In this document: piece after piece, positions 10,064 to 19,070 of the stretch
How the letters are laid out: every line of letters begins with the position of its first letter
Position numbering within the stretch: the first letter of the stretch is position 1
Source of the DNA: Agaricus subrufescens
Lineage: Eukaryota; Basidiomycota; Agaricomycetes; Agaricales; Agaricaceae
DNA: 64,000 bases
Direction: 5' to 3'
Assembly: GCA_029945375.1 (NCBI GenBank)
Contig: CM057069.1
Coordinates: 1,240,001-1,304,000, forward strand
Made by a program: the position numbers and the translations under genes
Notes under the pieces: model-generated
The model's input: the letters and a program-made list of their open reading frames with translations, nothing else
What the model was told of the DNA's origin: nothing
Databases searched by the model: none

Positions 10064-10312
10064 TGTCAGGTGATGACAGGTCAAGTCATCTGACAGCTTT
10101 GGAGCTCTGAGTTCTCACGAGAAACTGCCTAGTGCCCCAGCCCCTGGAGTGGGCCTGCAGTAGTGAGTTCCAACTCTAGGCCTAGGGTACATATATATAA
10201 TATCCTAGCTCCTATAATACCAAGACCATGTAGCTCAGTGGTTAGAGCTCCCTGGTGCAATTGGGGTGGTCCCAGGTTCAAACCCTGGTGTGGTCACTTT
10301 TCCATCCTAACA
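10064..10312 (+). mobile_element. tRNA-bearing 249-bp TG..CA element, copy 1
   Basis: The unit starts TGTCAGGTGATGAC and ends CCATCCTAACA. It is flanked by an exact 5-bp duplication, CGTTC (10059-10063 and 10313-10317), and removing it restores the gag reading (ALAARS-GFKNA). Five-base duplications and TG..CA ends are the marks of integrase-made LTR insertions. There is no poly(A) and no variable-length duplication as in a SINE. The first 32 bp can form a hairpin (TGTCA with TGACA, GATGAC with GTCATC). The right part holds a tRNA-like sequence (10225-10294). Read on the opposite strand the ends are TGTTAGGATGG and CTGACA, close to the copia LTR ends. I interpret it as a solo LTR or an LTR-like satellite; its full form is not in the window. 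Confidence 0.85.
10225..10294 (+). other. tRNA-like Pol III promoter segment in copy 1
   Basis: The A box TAGCTCAGTGG (10231-10241) and B box GGTTCAAACCC (10275-10285) match the consensus sequences. The D arm (GCTC/GAGC), T arm (CCAGG/CCTGG) and a six-pair acceptor (ACCATG with TGTGGT, two G-T pairs) can form. The anticodon arm does not pair well and has an oversized loop, so this is tRNA-derived rather than a working tRNA gene. Confidence 0.75.
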
Positions 10313-10592
10313 CGTTCTGGCTTCAAAAACGCGTTGGAGACCTGCGATTTCTGTGGGAGGACTGGTCACAAGGTGGCTAACTGCTGGACGTTCGAAAAAG
10401 CGAAGAAACGCGCTCAGGAGGATGCTCAGAAGCCCAGAACTCGAGGAAACAAGGCCAACAAGGCTCAAGACAGTTCCACTGACTCCCCCACCGCTTCCGG
10501 AAGCTCTAGCTCGACTCCTGGTGCCGAAAAAGCGCAGAGAGTCTGAGAATTTGCTGGAAATTGCCCCTCCCTACCTCTTCCTTGCTCTCTGC

Positions 10593-10742
10593 TGTTAGAG
10601 CACCTTACACAACAGTCTTGTATACAGACTTAGAGATGGTGACTTTCTGATCATGTGATATATTAGTAAGCACATGTTGAACTTGTCTGTGAACGCTCTA
10701 GAAGCCTTTAGCTTCTTAGACTTGTTCTGTTAGAATGCCCCA
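10593..10742 (+). repeat. Left half of copia F 5' LTR (subfamily I) plus a 15-bp LTR-II stub
   Basis: LTR I starts at 10593 inside copia E gag (TGTTAGAGCACC) and is colinear with copia B LTRs to 10727 (CTTAGACTTGTTC). Then come exactly the first 15 bp of a subfamily II LTR, TGTTAGAATGCCCCA (10728-10742), and after that the T run of LINE1. The right half of LTR I resumes at 18806. The stub suggests that a subfamily II copia element had first inserted here and was later lost except for its tip. Confidence 0.8.
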
Positions 10743-10839
10743 TTTTTTTTTTTTTTTTTTTTTTTTTTTGTAATCAATGGGATTTATTTCAAAATCGACC
10801 TTGAGGTGCCATAGTATTACACTTTACATCGCCTGTACA

Positions 10840-13800
10840 CTACCTCTGCCGGCTCAAGACATTACATTGAAAAACAAACAACAAATGAGCAAAAGAAACG
10901 TATCCAGCGGACTTGGTCAACGCTATATGAGAGAGAGAAAAAGAAAAAGAAGAGAGAACGATCGCTTGGAATACAAGTACATTACTGCAGAACAAGAGGA
11001 AAAGTAATCGTTCGAATACAAGCACAAAAAATAGAAACTCCTTGCACCTTTTATGTACATTCCGCCGAGTCCACGGCCTCATCTCCATTACCGAGTTCAC
11101 AAACACCTCACTCCATTCATCCGCCTCGAACACGGTTTCAAACTGGCTCATAATCGTCTCATGATAGAAAATTGGCCCCGTTAGAAGAGGACGCTTGCGC
11201 TTCCTCCTCTCTCGATTCTCGTCTTTCCGTTGCTGGTAAACCTGCTTGTAATACGCAGGCCAGTCAGATTCGTATACTCGTGGCACTCGCGGAAGATCGG
11301 AGTCATCTTCGAACGCGAACGCTTTAGGATTGTCGGCTAGGAATAGGATGAGACCTTGGATGGATTCGATCCCGCCGATGGAATAGTGTTCCGCCCTTCT
11401 GACGAATAAGGGGCAGACATTGAGAATATGCTGGCGCGTCTCCGGTGAGTTGGGGGAACAAGGACACGCTTTGAACGGTTCATTCGGAAAGAAGCGAGCA
11501 CGATACGATCCGATAGGGGCATGATTGGTAATTGTGCGCACAAGACGGGCACACAAGGGGGAGTTATGAGCGACTGAGACCCCACCGTAGTTGCGGAGCC
11601 ATAAGCCTAGATTGAGGTGAGTTGGTTTGTCAACCGTGAACTTACAATTATTTTCGTGATCAGCGGCACCGCCCTGTTTTAACCGATCCGAATTGTCTGA
11701 GCCAGCGGCACCGCCCTGTTTTAACCGGCCAGACTTCTTCTTCCCCGGACGGAGTTGATAGTCTGAGTAGGAGGCGTCCGGCCTCAACATCCCAGTCCCG
11801 AAACTACCGTCGTGAAATTCATCATGCAGAGCAAAGGGGGAGGTGGCTAGCCCCGCTCTCAATTCCCTGCTTGATACCCAAAAGTGATCCGGATACGAAG
11901 CGCAGTGCTTCAACCTCTCAGATTCCACTTTGCAGGATTTTGTGTCGTACCAGCCATGTCCCTTGAAACACGGCCGGTTCGCTGGGTTGTCGAACCCTTG
12001 TTGCCATAGTGCGATAGCTGATTTAGTGGTTTCGCTTCTGGCCCATCTGTATGACGCGGATTGAGGAAACTGGATCCCCGCCCAAGTGAAGGTCCGCTCT
12101 TTTCTAGCGTTCCAATAAGCCTGATAAGCAGCCGGCTGAAGGCCGACATTGCTATCCGGTGGTCGAGTTGCCCAACTCTCTCTGAAGCCCTTCACGCAAA
12201 TATCCACTAAGGGGAATTTGGTTACTAGAGCCTCAAACATGAGCGAGACGGCAATCGACAATTGACTACCGAAAGGCTTAGAGGAGACCGCCATAAGTTC
12301 GCGAACGATTGACGGGGATGTGGTGTAAAGAATGACTCGTTTGACCTCGAGTCCTTTCTCCAGTTTGCGATACGCTTTGAGGAGGCCCAGGAACGCGGAC
12401 CATCCTACCAGTGTTTCCTTCGTGACTCTGCGCCCAGCGGCACGGGTTTTGGACGATATCGTTTTGTCGTTGAACACAGTGGACAAAGCGATGTGGGAAT
12501 GGCTCTGATTCTCCAAGGGGTGGGAGGGATCGATTGGGTTAAGAACACCGGCTGTGATGACATGGAGGTCGCTGGTGTTGTGTATGTTCGCCCCGTGAAT
12601 GTCGAGGTGATAGAGAAAAGAGTCGTCCTTGTCCGCAGGGGGTTGGATGAACTTAATACGGTCCGGGCATCGGTCGATGAGTCGATACCCAGGTTTGATG
12701 TGTTCGGAGAGGGGGTGAAAGATCTCCTTGCATGGAACGTTGATGATGGAGTCGAGGGGAGACTTCATCTTCTGTCGGATCGCCTCGGTTTTGAATTCCA
12801 AGGAGTTGTGGTGTAGGGTCAAGCCCTTGGCTTTCCGCCGTTCTATAAGTGTAAGAACGGGATGGTTTGGGTGTAGTGTGTTGAGACGAATGTTGGATCG
12901 CTCATACAACTTTTTTAGGGTGATGGAGATGGGCATGAGGCCAGCCACGGCACTCATTCCACCTATGGGAGTGGTTCGGAACGCGCCTGTAATCCAGCGA
13001 GCTCCTTGAGAATGGGTGAGTTCGACCATTTTGACGTTGGTCCTAAAACATCGGGTCCCCGGGATGTACCAACAGCGAAGTCCGAAGGTCGCTATTGGTT
13101 GAACGCACGAAATGTATAGCGTACGTTTTTGCTTGACGGTGAGTCCACGCGCTGAGTTGCCAAGGGATTTCATGCATCGAACTGCAGAAATAGATTTCGT
13201 GGCGTAGAATTTGACGTGCTCTTTGAAGGTGAGATTGCGGTCAAACATGATTCCGAGGTACCTCCAGATGGTCTTGGGGGTAAGAGGATTGGTCGAAGTG
13301 AATGGGGCAAACCCGAGAGGGAGAGAAGGGTTAGCCGAGTGATAGTTGCGGGCGGAATCCGCGAAGTTGAAGAGTTCCGTCTTTGAGTGCTCCATAATCA
13401 GACCGAAGTCAGTGAGTATGGAAGTGATTTGGGCGTACGCCTCTTTAAGAGAATCCAGAACGTCCGATCTACAATCCCCCGTTGCAACAAGTAGTCCGTC
13501 GTCAACAAAAGAAAGAAAAGCAGTTAAAGGAAAATGAATATGAGAATCCTCGTCCAATAACCATAAGTCCAAAAGATGGAAAATAGGGGCTAAATACAAT
13601 GCAGAAAGAATTGGAGAAAGCGCACTACCTTGTCCTACACCTACATCAGAGTCGAAGAAAGGAGAGGTTAAATTGTTAATAGAATATTGAGTCTTTCGGC
13701 CAACTAAATAATTAGAAAAGAAAGAAACGACTTTGTTCGCAAAACCAAAATGTTCGATGATTTTAGAAAGTGCGATATGATTCAGAGAAGGGAAAAATTG

Positions 13801-15690
13801 GGCAACATCGAACGCAATGACTGACGTTACCTTTTTGTTGGACCACCCGGCACGAACGTGATGTGTAAGGGCAGTGGCCGCGTCTTCGACAGACCGTTGG
13901 ATGATACCCCCAGTCTGGCATGGATGGATGGCTCCGCTCTCGACTCCTTCGAACTGGAGTCGTTGAGCGATCATCTTTTCAATGAGCTTCCCCATTGTGT
14001 TGAGTAAGACGATGGGCCGGAATGACTTGGCCTTGTCGTAGGAAGGTTTGCCTGGCTTCGGAATGATGACCGATGTCGAGGCTTTGAAGTGTTTGGGCCA
14101 ATGTCCTAAGTCGATGCAGGCATTAGCGATCTTGACTACTAGCTCACATACAGCGTCACTGCATGCGAGCAGTTTCCAAATCCTCCATGAGACGTGATCA
14201 GGGCCTGGGGCCGTGTTCTTGGCGCATCCTTTGAGACCGTCGTGGAATTCCTGGATCGAGAACTGGGGCCATTCTCTCTCCGGTAGCTTGTCTACGTTTG
14301 CCGTGAATTTCTCCAGGTTGATGGAGCGATTATTGGCGGAGTTGTATGTGGAGTGAAGAGTGTCGAATAACTTCTCGGGGGAGTTACACGATGATCCTTG
14401 ATTGTCTAGAATGGCCTCGACAGCCGGTAGTTTGCGTTCGCGTACCCAAGGCATGAGGTCCCAAGGTCGCTTGTTGTCAGTCGCCATTTCTTCGATTTTC
14501 TTGTCGAAGTGTTCGCGTTTAGCTTTTCGAATGGTTCTTTTGAGATTGCCCCTTTCGACGTGATTTCGAGACCCCCCGTTCTTCTTCATCCTCTGATAGG
14601 CCTCCTTACACTCCAAGTTCCACCACTTCTTCCCATGTCGACTTGGTTTCCTTTCCTCCGCAAACTTCAACCACGCACTCTCAAACGTTGCTTCCGTCTG
14701 CTCCATAATTGCTACCAGCTCTCCCAACGACCCCGGTGCCTCTTTCCGCCCTAGCTTCCCTAGCTCCATAGCGATCATATTGACGTAGTCCTTTTCTTCT
14801 TCCGAAAAAGCCTCGATTTTGAACTTTCCTCTTAGTTCCGGTTCTTCTCCTAAGATGGGTACCTCGATTTGAAGGGGTCGGTGGTCTGAGCCCCACCGTT
14901 CCGCTTCGTTGGTCTTGATTTCATAATAAAATCCCTGTGTGTTAATAATGCCCGCCGAAGCGAACACCAAGTCTATTACAGATGCCCTTGAACTGGGGTC
15001 ATCCGGGATTCGAGTTGGCTCCCCTCCGTTAGAGGGAAACACGTATTGAATTTCAAGATTAGTGCATAGATCTTTGAGGCGCATATATGGGGAGGAGGGC
15101 CGTACTTGTGACGCCGCTCCATTGTCCCATTCCCGGTCTTGGATATTGAAATCCCCGGCGCAGAGTGATATTTTAGGGAAATTTTCACTTACTGCTGCTA
15201 GTTGGTGTACCGTGGCATGTGATTGGCCGTCGTTGTACACATTGAGGATGTTGAACTCATTCGGTATACTGCTTCGAGGTCGATTAAGGTGAAGTGTGAC
15301 TAGTGACACGTCTCTGTGTTTGATGACGTCAGAGCGAAGCTGTGGTCTGAAAACGTCAAGTCTTTTGTTTATGTAAGTCAAGACCCTTCGTTCGGGCCTT
15401 AACTCATCAGTATTGTCGAACGCCTCAGTAAAAGGAGTCCATGAGGGGTGAATAGGGGGGCCGAAGGCCATATCCCCCATCTTGTTTTTAGTGGATGGTT
15501 GCCTGCGCACACCTTTCCACCCGGGTTCCTGGAACATGATGATGTCCACATACCCGGCCCATTTGTCAAGCACCGTAGAAGTGGTTTCCCAGCTTTTACG
15601 TGCATTAAAAGAAATAATAGAAAGATTACTTAACGAGTGTGATGCGGGTTTTCGATTTCCGCTTGAGTGAGAGTGGTTGTCGCTATTCAT
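10840..15690 (-). CDS. LINE1 ORF2: endonuclease-reverse transcriptase, 1616 residues, uninterrupted
   Basis: ORF2 nicks target DNA and reverse-transcribes the element RNA from the nick. The AP-like endonuclease (1-290) shows SFNAR (27-31), the E of FQEPGW (54), AGDFN (178-182) and SDHRPL (from 268). The RT (about 520-800) shows FRPI, FDVAQFF (627-633), GQGS (686-689) and FVDDGLLVA with the catalytic DD at 730-731. Residues 1040-1170 align in pattern with RNase H, but the acidic positions read A and T (VITAGV, LYTTSPS). A C-terminal C-x-C-x9-H-x4-C cluster (CPC 1409-1411, H1421, C1426) is typical of LINE ORF2. RLKQGGAA occurs twice near 1325. The ATG overlaps the ORF1 stop (ATGA). This is the only intact ORF2 in the window. 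Confidence 0.93.
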   Translation of the reverse strand: MNSDNHSHSSGNRKPASHSLSNLSIISFNARKSWETTSTVLDKWAGYVDIIMFQEPGWKGVRRQPSTKNKMGDMAFGPPIHPSWTPFTEAFDNTDELRPERRVLTYINKRLDVFRPQLRSDVIKHRDVSLVTLHLNRPRSSIPNEFNILNVYNDGQSHATVHQLAAVSENFPKISLCAGDFNIQDREWDNGAASQVRPSSPYMRLKDLCTNLEIQYVFPSNGGEPTRIPDDPSSRASVIDLVFASAGIINTQGFYYEIKTNEAERWGSDHRPLQIEVPILGEEPELRGKFKIEAFSEEEKDYVNMIAMELGKLGRKEAPGSLGELVAIMEQTEATFESAWLKFAEERKPSRHGKKWWNLECKEAYQRMKKNGGSRNHVERGNLKRTIRKAKREHFDKKIEEMATDNKRPWDLMPWVRERKLPAVEAILDNQGSSCNSPEKLFDTLHSTYNSANNRSINLEKFTANVDKLPEREWPQFSIQEFHDGLKGCAKNTAPGPDHVSWRIWKLLACSDAVCELVVKIANACIDLGHWPKHFKASTSVIIPKPGKPSYDKAKSFRPIVLLNTMGKLIEKMIAQRLQFEGVESGAIHPCQTGGIIQRSVEDAATALTHHVRAGWSNKKVTSVIAFDVAQFFPSLNHIALSKIIEHFGFANKVVSFFSNYLVGRKTQYSINNLTSPFFDSDVGVGQGSALSPILSALYLAPIFHLLDLWLLDEDSHIHFPLTAFLSFVDDGLLVATGDCRSDVLDSLKEAYAQITSILTDFGLIMEHSKTELFNFADSARNYHSANPSLPLGFAPFTSTNPLTPKTIWRYLGIMFDRNLTFKEHVKFYATKSISAVRCMKSLGNSARGLTVKQKRTLYISCVQPIATFGLRCWYIPGTRCFRTNVKMVELTHSQGARWITGAFRTTPIGGMSAVAGLMPISITLKKLYERSNIRLNTLHPNHPVLTLIERRKAKGLTLHHNSLEFKTEAIRQKMKSPLDSIINVPCKEIFHPLSEHIKPGYRLIDRCPDRIKFIQPPADKDDSFLYHLDIHGANIHNTSDLHVITAGVLNPIDPSHPLENQSHSHIALSTVFNDKTISSKTRAAGRRVTKETLVGWSAFLGLLKAYRKLEKGLEVKRVILYTTSPSIVRELMAVSSKPFGSQLSIAVSLMFEALVTKFPLVDICVKGFRESWATRPPDSNVGLQPAAYQAYWNARKERTFTWAGIQFPQSASYRWARSETTKSAIALWQQGFDNPANRPCFKGHGWYDTKSCKVESERLKHCASYPDHFWVSSRELRAGLATSPFALHDEFHDGSFGTGMLRPDASYSDYQLRPGKKKSGRLKQGGAAGSDNSDRLKQGGAADHENNCKFTVDKPTHLNLGLWLRNYGGVSVAHNSPLCARLVRTITNHAPIGSYRARFFPNEPFKACPCSPNSPETRQHILNVCPLFVRRAEHYSIGGIESIQGLILFLADNPKAFAFEDDSDLPRVPRVYESDWPAYYKQVYQQRKDENRERRKRKRPLLTGPIFYHETIMSQFETVFEADEWSEVFVNSVMEMRPWTRRNVHKRCKEFLFFVLVFERLLFLLFCSNVLVFQAIVLSSFSFSLSHIALTKSAGYVSFAHLLFVFQCNVLSRQR

Positions 15691-18677
15691 TCAGCGGACG
15701 AGGAGGGTACTTCGATGATCTGTGAAGGCGGTGCCTCCAAAGCCTGTTTGACATTCGCTTTGCGCTTGTTGCGCTTGTTAGTTTCCCTGTCATTGTCAGC
15801 AATCCGGCGTTGGGCGTGCCAGGATTCGTTGTTCTGGTGTCGTTTATAGACACAATTGGAATGATTGGCGGGGTGGGCACCACCGCAATTGATACATTTT
15901 GGAACATGGGTACACGTACCTGTCCACTCCGGCTTTTTCCTAAGTTCTCCGCAGCAGGGGGCGAAGACGTCATGGTTTTCGGTGTCGTGGGGCTGGTAAC
16001 ACCTGGCGCATTTCTTGTGATTAATGCGGCATCAAGACGTACTGTGATTCCATCGCCAACAGTTTTGACACTGTGGGACAAATTCACGCTGGCAGGCGTA
16101 CGCTAGTTTGATTAGTCAGCCTCGTATGTGATATACCTTGTTAACGAGGTGCTTTGTCATGATGCCCGATTTGGAATCCCAGACATCTAAGAATACAACT
16201 GCTTTGTCATTAGATCCTTTACATTTGACGACTGCGGGTGGTGCTTTGGCTTCGAGGTCGTTGAACTGGACAACCGACTTCATGCCTTCGAGGACCTGTG
16301 TACTGGTTAGTATATCCTCCGGTCTCCTGTTGTGTACGTTGGTCCAATAATTGAAGCCCGTCATGACAAGATGGGCGACAGATTGGGGGGCCTGTGGGTC
16401 CGGCGCCTCCAGGGTAAGGTCTTGACCAAGGGCCTTGTATAAGGCTTCCTTGACATTGGTGAAACCCTGCTTAGAAGGAACAAGGTTGAGATAGAAGTGG
16501 ACGACCGTCTTGAATAGACGGCCGCTTTGAACGCGGAGCTGTGAGGAGATAGAGATGAGATACCTGTTCATCTTATCAACAATGATGCCCATATCAGTGA
16601 AACGTTCTGGCTGAACGATATGGGTAAAACCAAATTGGGCGGACTTCCTATTGAGTCCCCCCGATATTCCTTTTGCGGCCTGTTGGGCCAGAGTCGGCTT
16701 GCGTCCTTTAGACACCGACTCATGTGATTCGGCCGAAGCCATAGAGTTCGTTGGTGTGTACACCAACGGCGCGCATATTGCCATCGCTTCCTGGATGCTC
16801 ATTTCCGGGAAGGACTTCTTGAGTTTGACAGCCCACTGAATGGCCTGGGAAGGCATGTTAGGGGCAACGTTGGGAGCAGTGACGGCCGGCTTCTTGAGAG
16901 CCGACGCGTAAGAGGTCGGTTTGGGTGCTGGGGGAGGGGGAGCACGTGATTTACTCGCAATCCGTTGTGCAGCGTTTTGCTTCCGGGCAGCGATGGCGGC
17001 AGGCTTGGTGTGGAGGGGGATGGGAGGGGGGACAGCCTGGCCTTGGAGCGGCTCTTCCAATTGGATGTAGAGCTCGCGGGGTTTAGATGGTCCAGCAGAG
17101 GGCTGGGTCTTACCTTTCTTGGGTGCCGCTTTTTCTGCGGCAATCTTGACAAACTTGTTGGCCTTGGGTAAGGCCACAATTGTGATGGGTTTGGGAGCCG
17201 GGGGAGGCTGGACTGGGGTGGGAGGGGGAGGGATTGCCTTGCCCTTACCTTTGGCAGCGGCGGGGATGCGCGCTGGGGATGGCGCCGGTGCGGAATCAAC
17301 TTCCATTGGGGCGGCAGGATTTGGAGCCGGGGCCCGGTCTTGATGAGCGGGGGGCGACTGATTGGGGGTAGTGGTCATGGGGAGTAGAGCCTTCTTGTTC
17401 TCGTCGTCCATCTCGTGAATGTATTTGCTCAGCCGATGGTTGAGCGAACCTTTGTTCTGAACCTTGACATGGGCCCAGTCCGTGCCGAGGACAGCCCCAA
17501 AAGCGTTACAAATAAGTTCTGCAACAACGCCAGGGTTGGAGCAGTTGCCAGGTGCCATCTTGATGAGGGGCCCGAAGGCGTCGAACAGTTTCCTCTCAAG
17601 GATGGCTAGTTCATCCGGATAGAAGTGGATCTTCTTTCCATCGTCACCTACAAAGGCTGGAGATGAATGTCTTTCCTCCATCTCCGGGATTTCATCGACG
17701 CGTCTTTTTGCCGCTTCGATGTTCTGGAAATATTGAGTGGCAGTGATCGTGTTGCCCCCAATGACTCTGTCGAGCGACGATTCCCGCTCCTTCTCTTGTG
17801 CCCTGAGGGCATTGAGTTGTGCCTCGGTCATTTTGACAATCTTAGGCATTGTAGGGGTTTTGTCGAGGTCCGGGATCGGGCCTCGAGATGGTGGTGTAAT
17901 TGGCCGGGTCGTAAGAGCCGGGGCAATGATGCCGGACGGTGCCGCTGATGTAGCGAGGCTGTCGGGCGGGTTGGCGGGGGTGAGACTGGTAACCTTCAGA
18001 GCCGGATGACTAAGAAGGGATGGATCGGGGGTCGGAAAGCCGTAACTCTCCGATTGGCTGCGAGGGGCTGACGTGGCCTTTAGAGCCTCGTGGTCTAAGA
18101 GCGCAGAGTCGGGGGTGGAAAAGACGTTGCCTGGGGTGACAGTCTTGTAGGATAATGGTGTCTCGCTGTGGCAAGCAGCGAGGGCGGGGTGCCTGAGTTC
18201 GTCTCGAGTGGGCATAGGGATGCCCCAGTCACTGGAAGATTGGTTAGTGGCCCGGGCTTCTTCCTCCTCTTCCCGGTGCAACTTCTCGATTCTCTCCTTC
18301 TCCAGTCTCTCCAATATCCTCGGATCGTCCTCTATGTCACTCTCCTCCTCACTCTCACTCTCCTCTACCTCCTCCTGAGGTACGATCTCCTTATCCGGTG
18401 ACGGATCCCTGGGAGCAGGTCCGTCTTGAGACTCCTGGGAAGTCGGTACAACTTCCCCCATATCCAATGTTCTGAAGGCACTAGGTGCCAACATCCCCTT
18501 CAATTCTCTAGCCATACTCCTCTTCTTCTTAGGAGCAGCTGTTCTTGATACTAGGTCCTTGGTCCTCTGGTAAAAGGAAGACTTCTTGGACGCTTGGGAA
18601 GATAATGAACAAACACTTCCCGATGGCGATGGCGGTCGCGATGGTTGGTTGTACGGCTGGTTGCGTAACCCAGACAT
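15687..18677 (-). pseudogene. LINE1 ORF1 (gag-like RNA-binding protein), two in-frame TGA codons
   Basis: The frame from ATG 18677 (MSGLRNQPYNQPSRP) to the stop at 15689-15687 has 997 codons including the stop. It contains TGA at 16116-16118 and 16032-16034. Both correspond to CGA in LINE2 (HIRGRL and TSRC), so each is one C-to-T change. N-terminal part: Ser/Pro-rich and basic, then an acidic and charged helix (about 115-150). The middle is Pro/Ala-rich. A conserved C-terminal domain (MPSQAIQWAVKLKKSF onward, DVWDSKSG) precedes three zinc knuckles: CQNCWRWNH-x4-C near 870, CARCYQPHDTENH, and CINCGGAHPANHSNC. The protein would coat element RNA. Termination at the first TGA would remove all knuckles. 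Confidence 0.88.
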
Positions 18678-18805
18678 ACTAGCGGTGGGGTCGAGATCCT
18701 AAGACCAGTCGGTATCCCAATAAAACGTGTTAACGCTACTACAATGCTGGCCAACACCAATATCCTAAACAGGAAGGTGGTGGTTACAGATCAAGAAGCG
18801 TTTTG

Positions 18806-18958
18806 ACAGGTGAGTATAGAGTTCTGTATATTCATAGACAGCTTCTTAGACTTGTTCACAGGATTGCTCAATCAATTCTTATCCGATTCACTCGTGACTA
18901 CCACTGTTAGAACTGTCTCCGCACGCGGTACGTTCTACATCCGACAGGTTATGGGCCC
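18806..18958 (+). repeat. Right half of copia F 5' LTR (subfamily I) and primer binding site
   Basis: ACAGGTGAGTATAG resumes the LTR interrupted at 10727, and it ends in CATCCGACA at 18946. The primer site GGTTATGGGCCC is at 18947-18958 without spacer. The few bases at 18801-18805 (TTTTG) do not match either side cleanly. Confidence 0.85.
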
Positions 18959-19070
18959 CGGCTTCTAACTACTGGAAAAACGAGTTTTTCATTCACAACT
19001 TCATTCATTCTCCTCTCCTTCTCTACTTCCTCAAATCTATTTCGCTTCCCCTGCTCTCAAATCAACTCCG

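Larger units (their letters stand above)
9411..10592 (+). pseudogene. Copia E gag, with two TGA codons and a 249-bp insertion
   Basis: The start MASGSPAFVKLNGENY matches other gag starts and follows the primer site by about 120 bp. TGA at 9735-9737 replaces the CGA of GMRFNAYDEL. A second TGA at 10544-10546 replaces the CGA of RVREFAGN. Between them the gag body (RALPDEFSAFTSSLLLMDKL) and the knuckle CDFCGRTGHKVANC are recognisable. At 10064-10312 a tRNA-bearing element splits the ALAARS/GFKN junction. Gag is lost at 10593, where the LTR of copia F starts. All defects except the insertions are C-to-T changes at CpG. Confidence 0.9.
10743..18800 (-). mobile_element. LINE1: near full-length two-ORF non-LTR retrotransposon
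   Basis: The T run (10743-10769) marks the 3' poly(A). The minus strand reads 5' block (18800, CGCTTCTTGATCTGTAACC), ORF1 (18677-15687), ORF2 (15690-10840), short 3' tail and poly(A). The layout of AP-endonuclease, reverse transcriptase and an RNase H-like region, together with a fungal host, suggests the Tad group; this is inference. The 5' block resembles those of the ORF1-only and short elements. No clear target duplication was found because both flanks are rearranged LTR pieces. Confidence 0.9.

Noticed and set aside
10225..10294. A functional tRNA gene
   Set aside because: A and B boxes and the D and T arms are good, but the anticodon stem does not form properly, there is no terminator-like T run after it, and the unit is repeated inside a transposed element.
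10064..10312. An ordinary tRNA-derived SINE
   Set aside because: No LINE tail or A run, fixed 5-bp duplications, TG..CA ends and identical 249-bp length argue for integrase-type insertion.
18760..18800. HDV-like or hammerhead ribozyme at the LINE 5' end
   Set aside because: A hairpin is present, but the nested double-pseudoknot layout of HDV-like ribozymes and the hammerhead core were not found.
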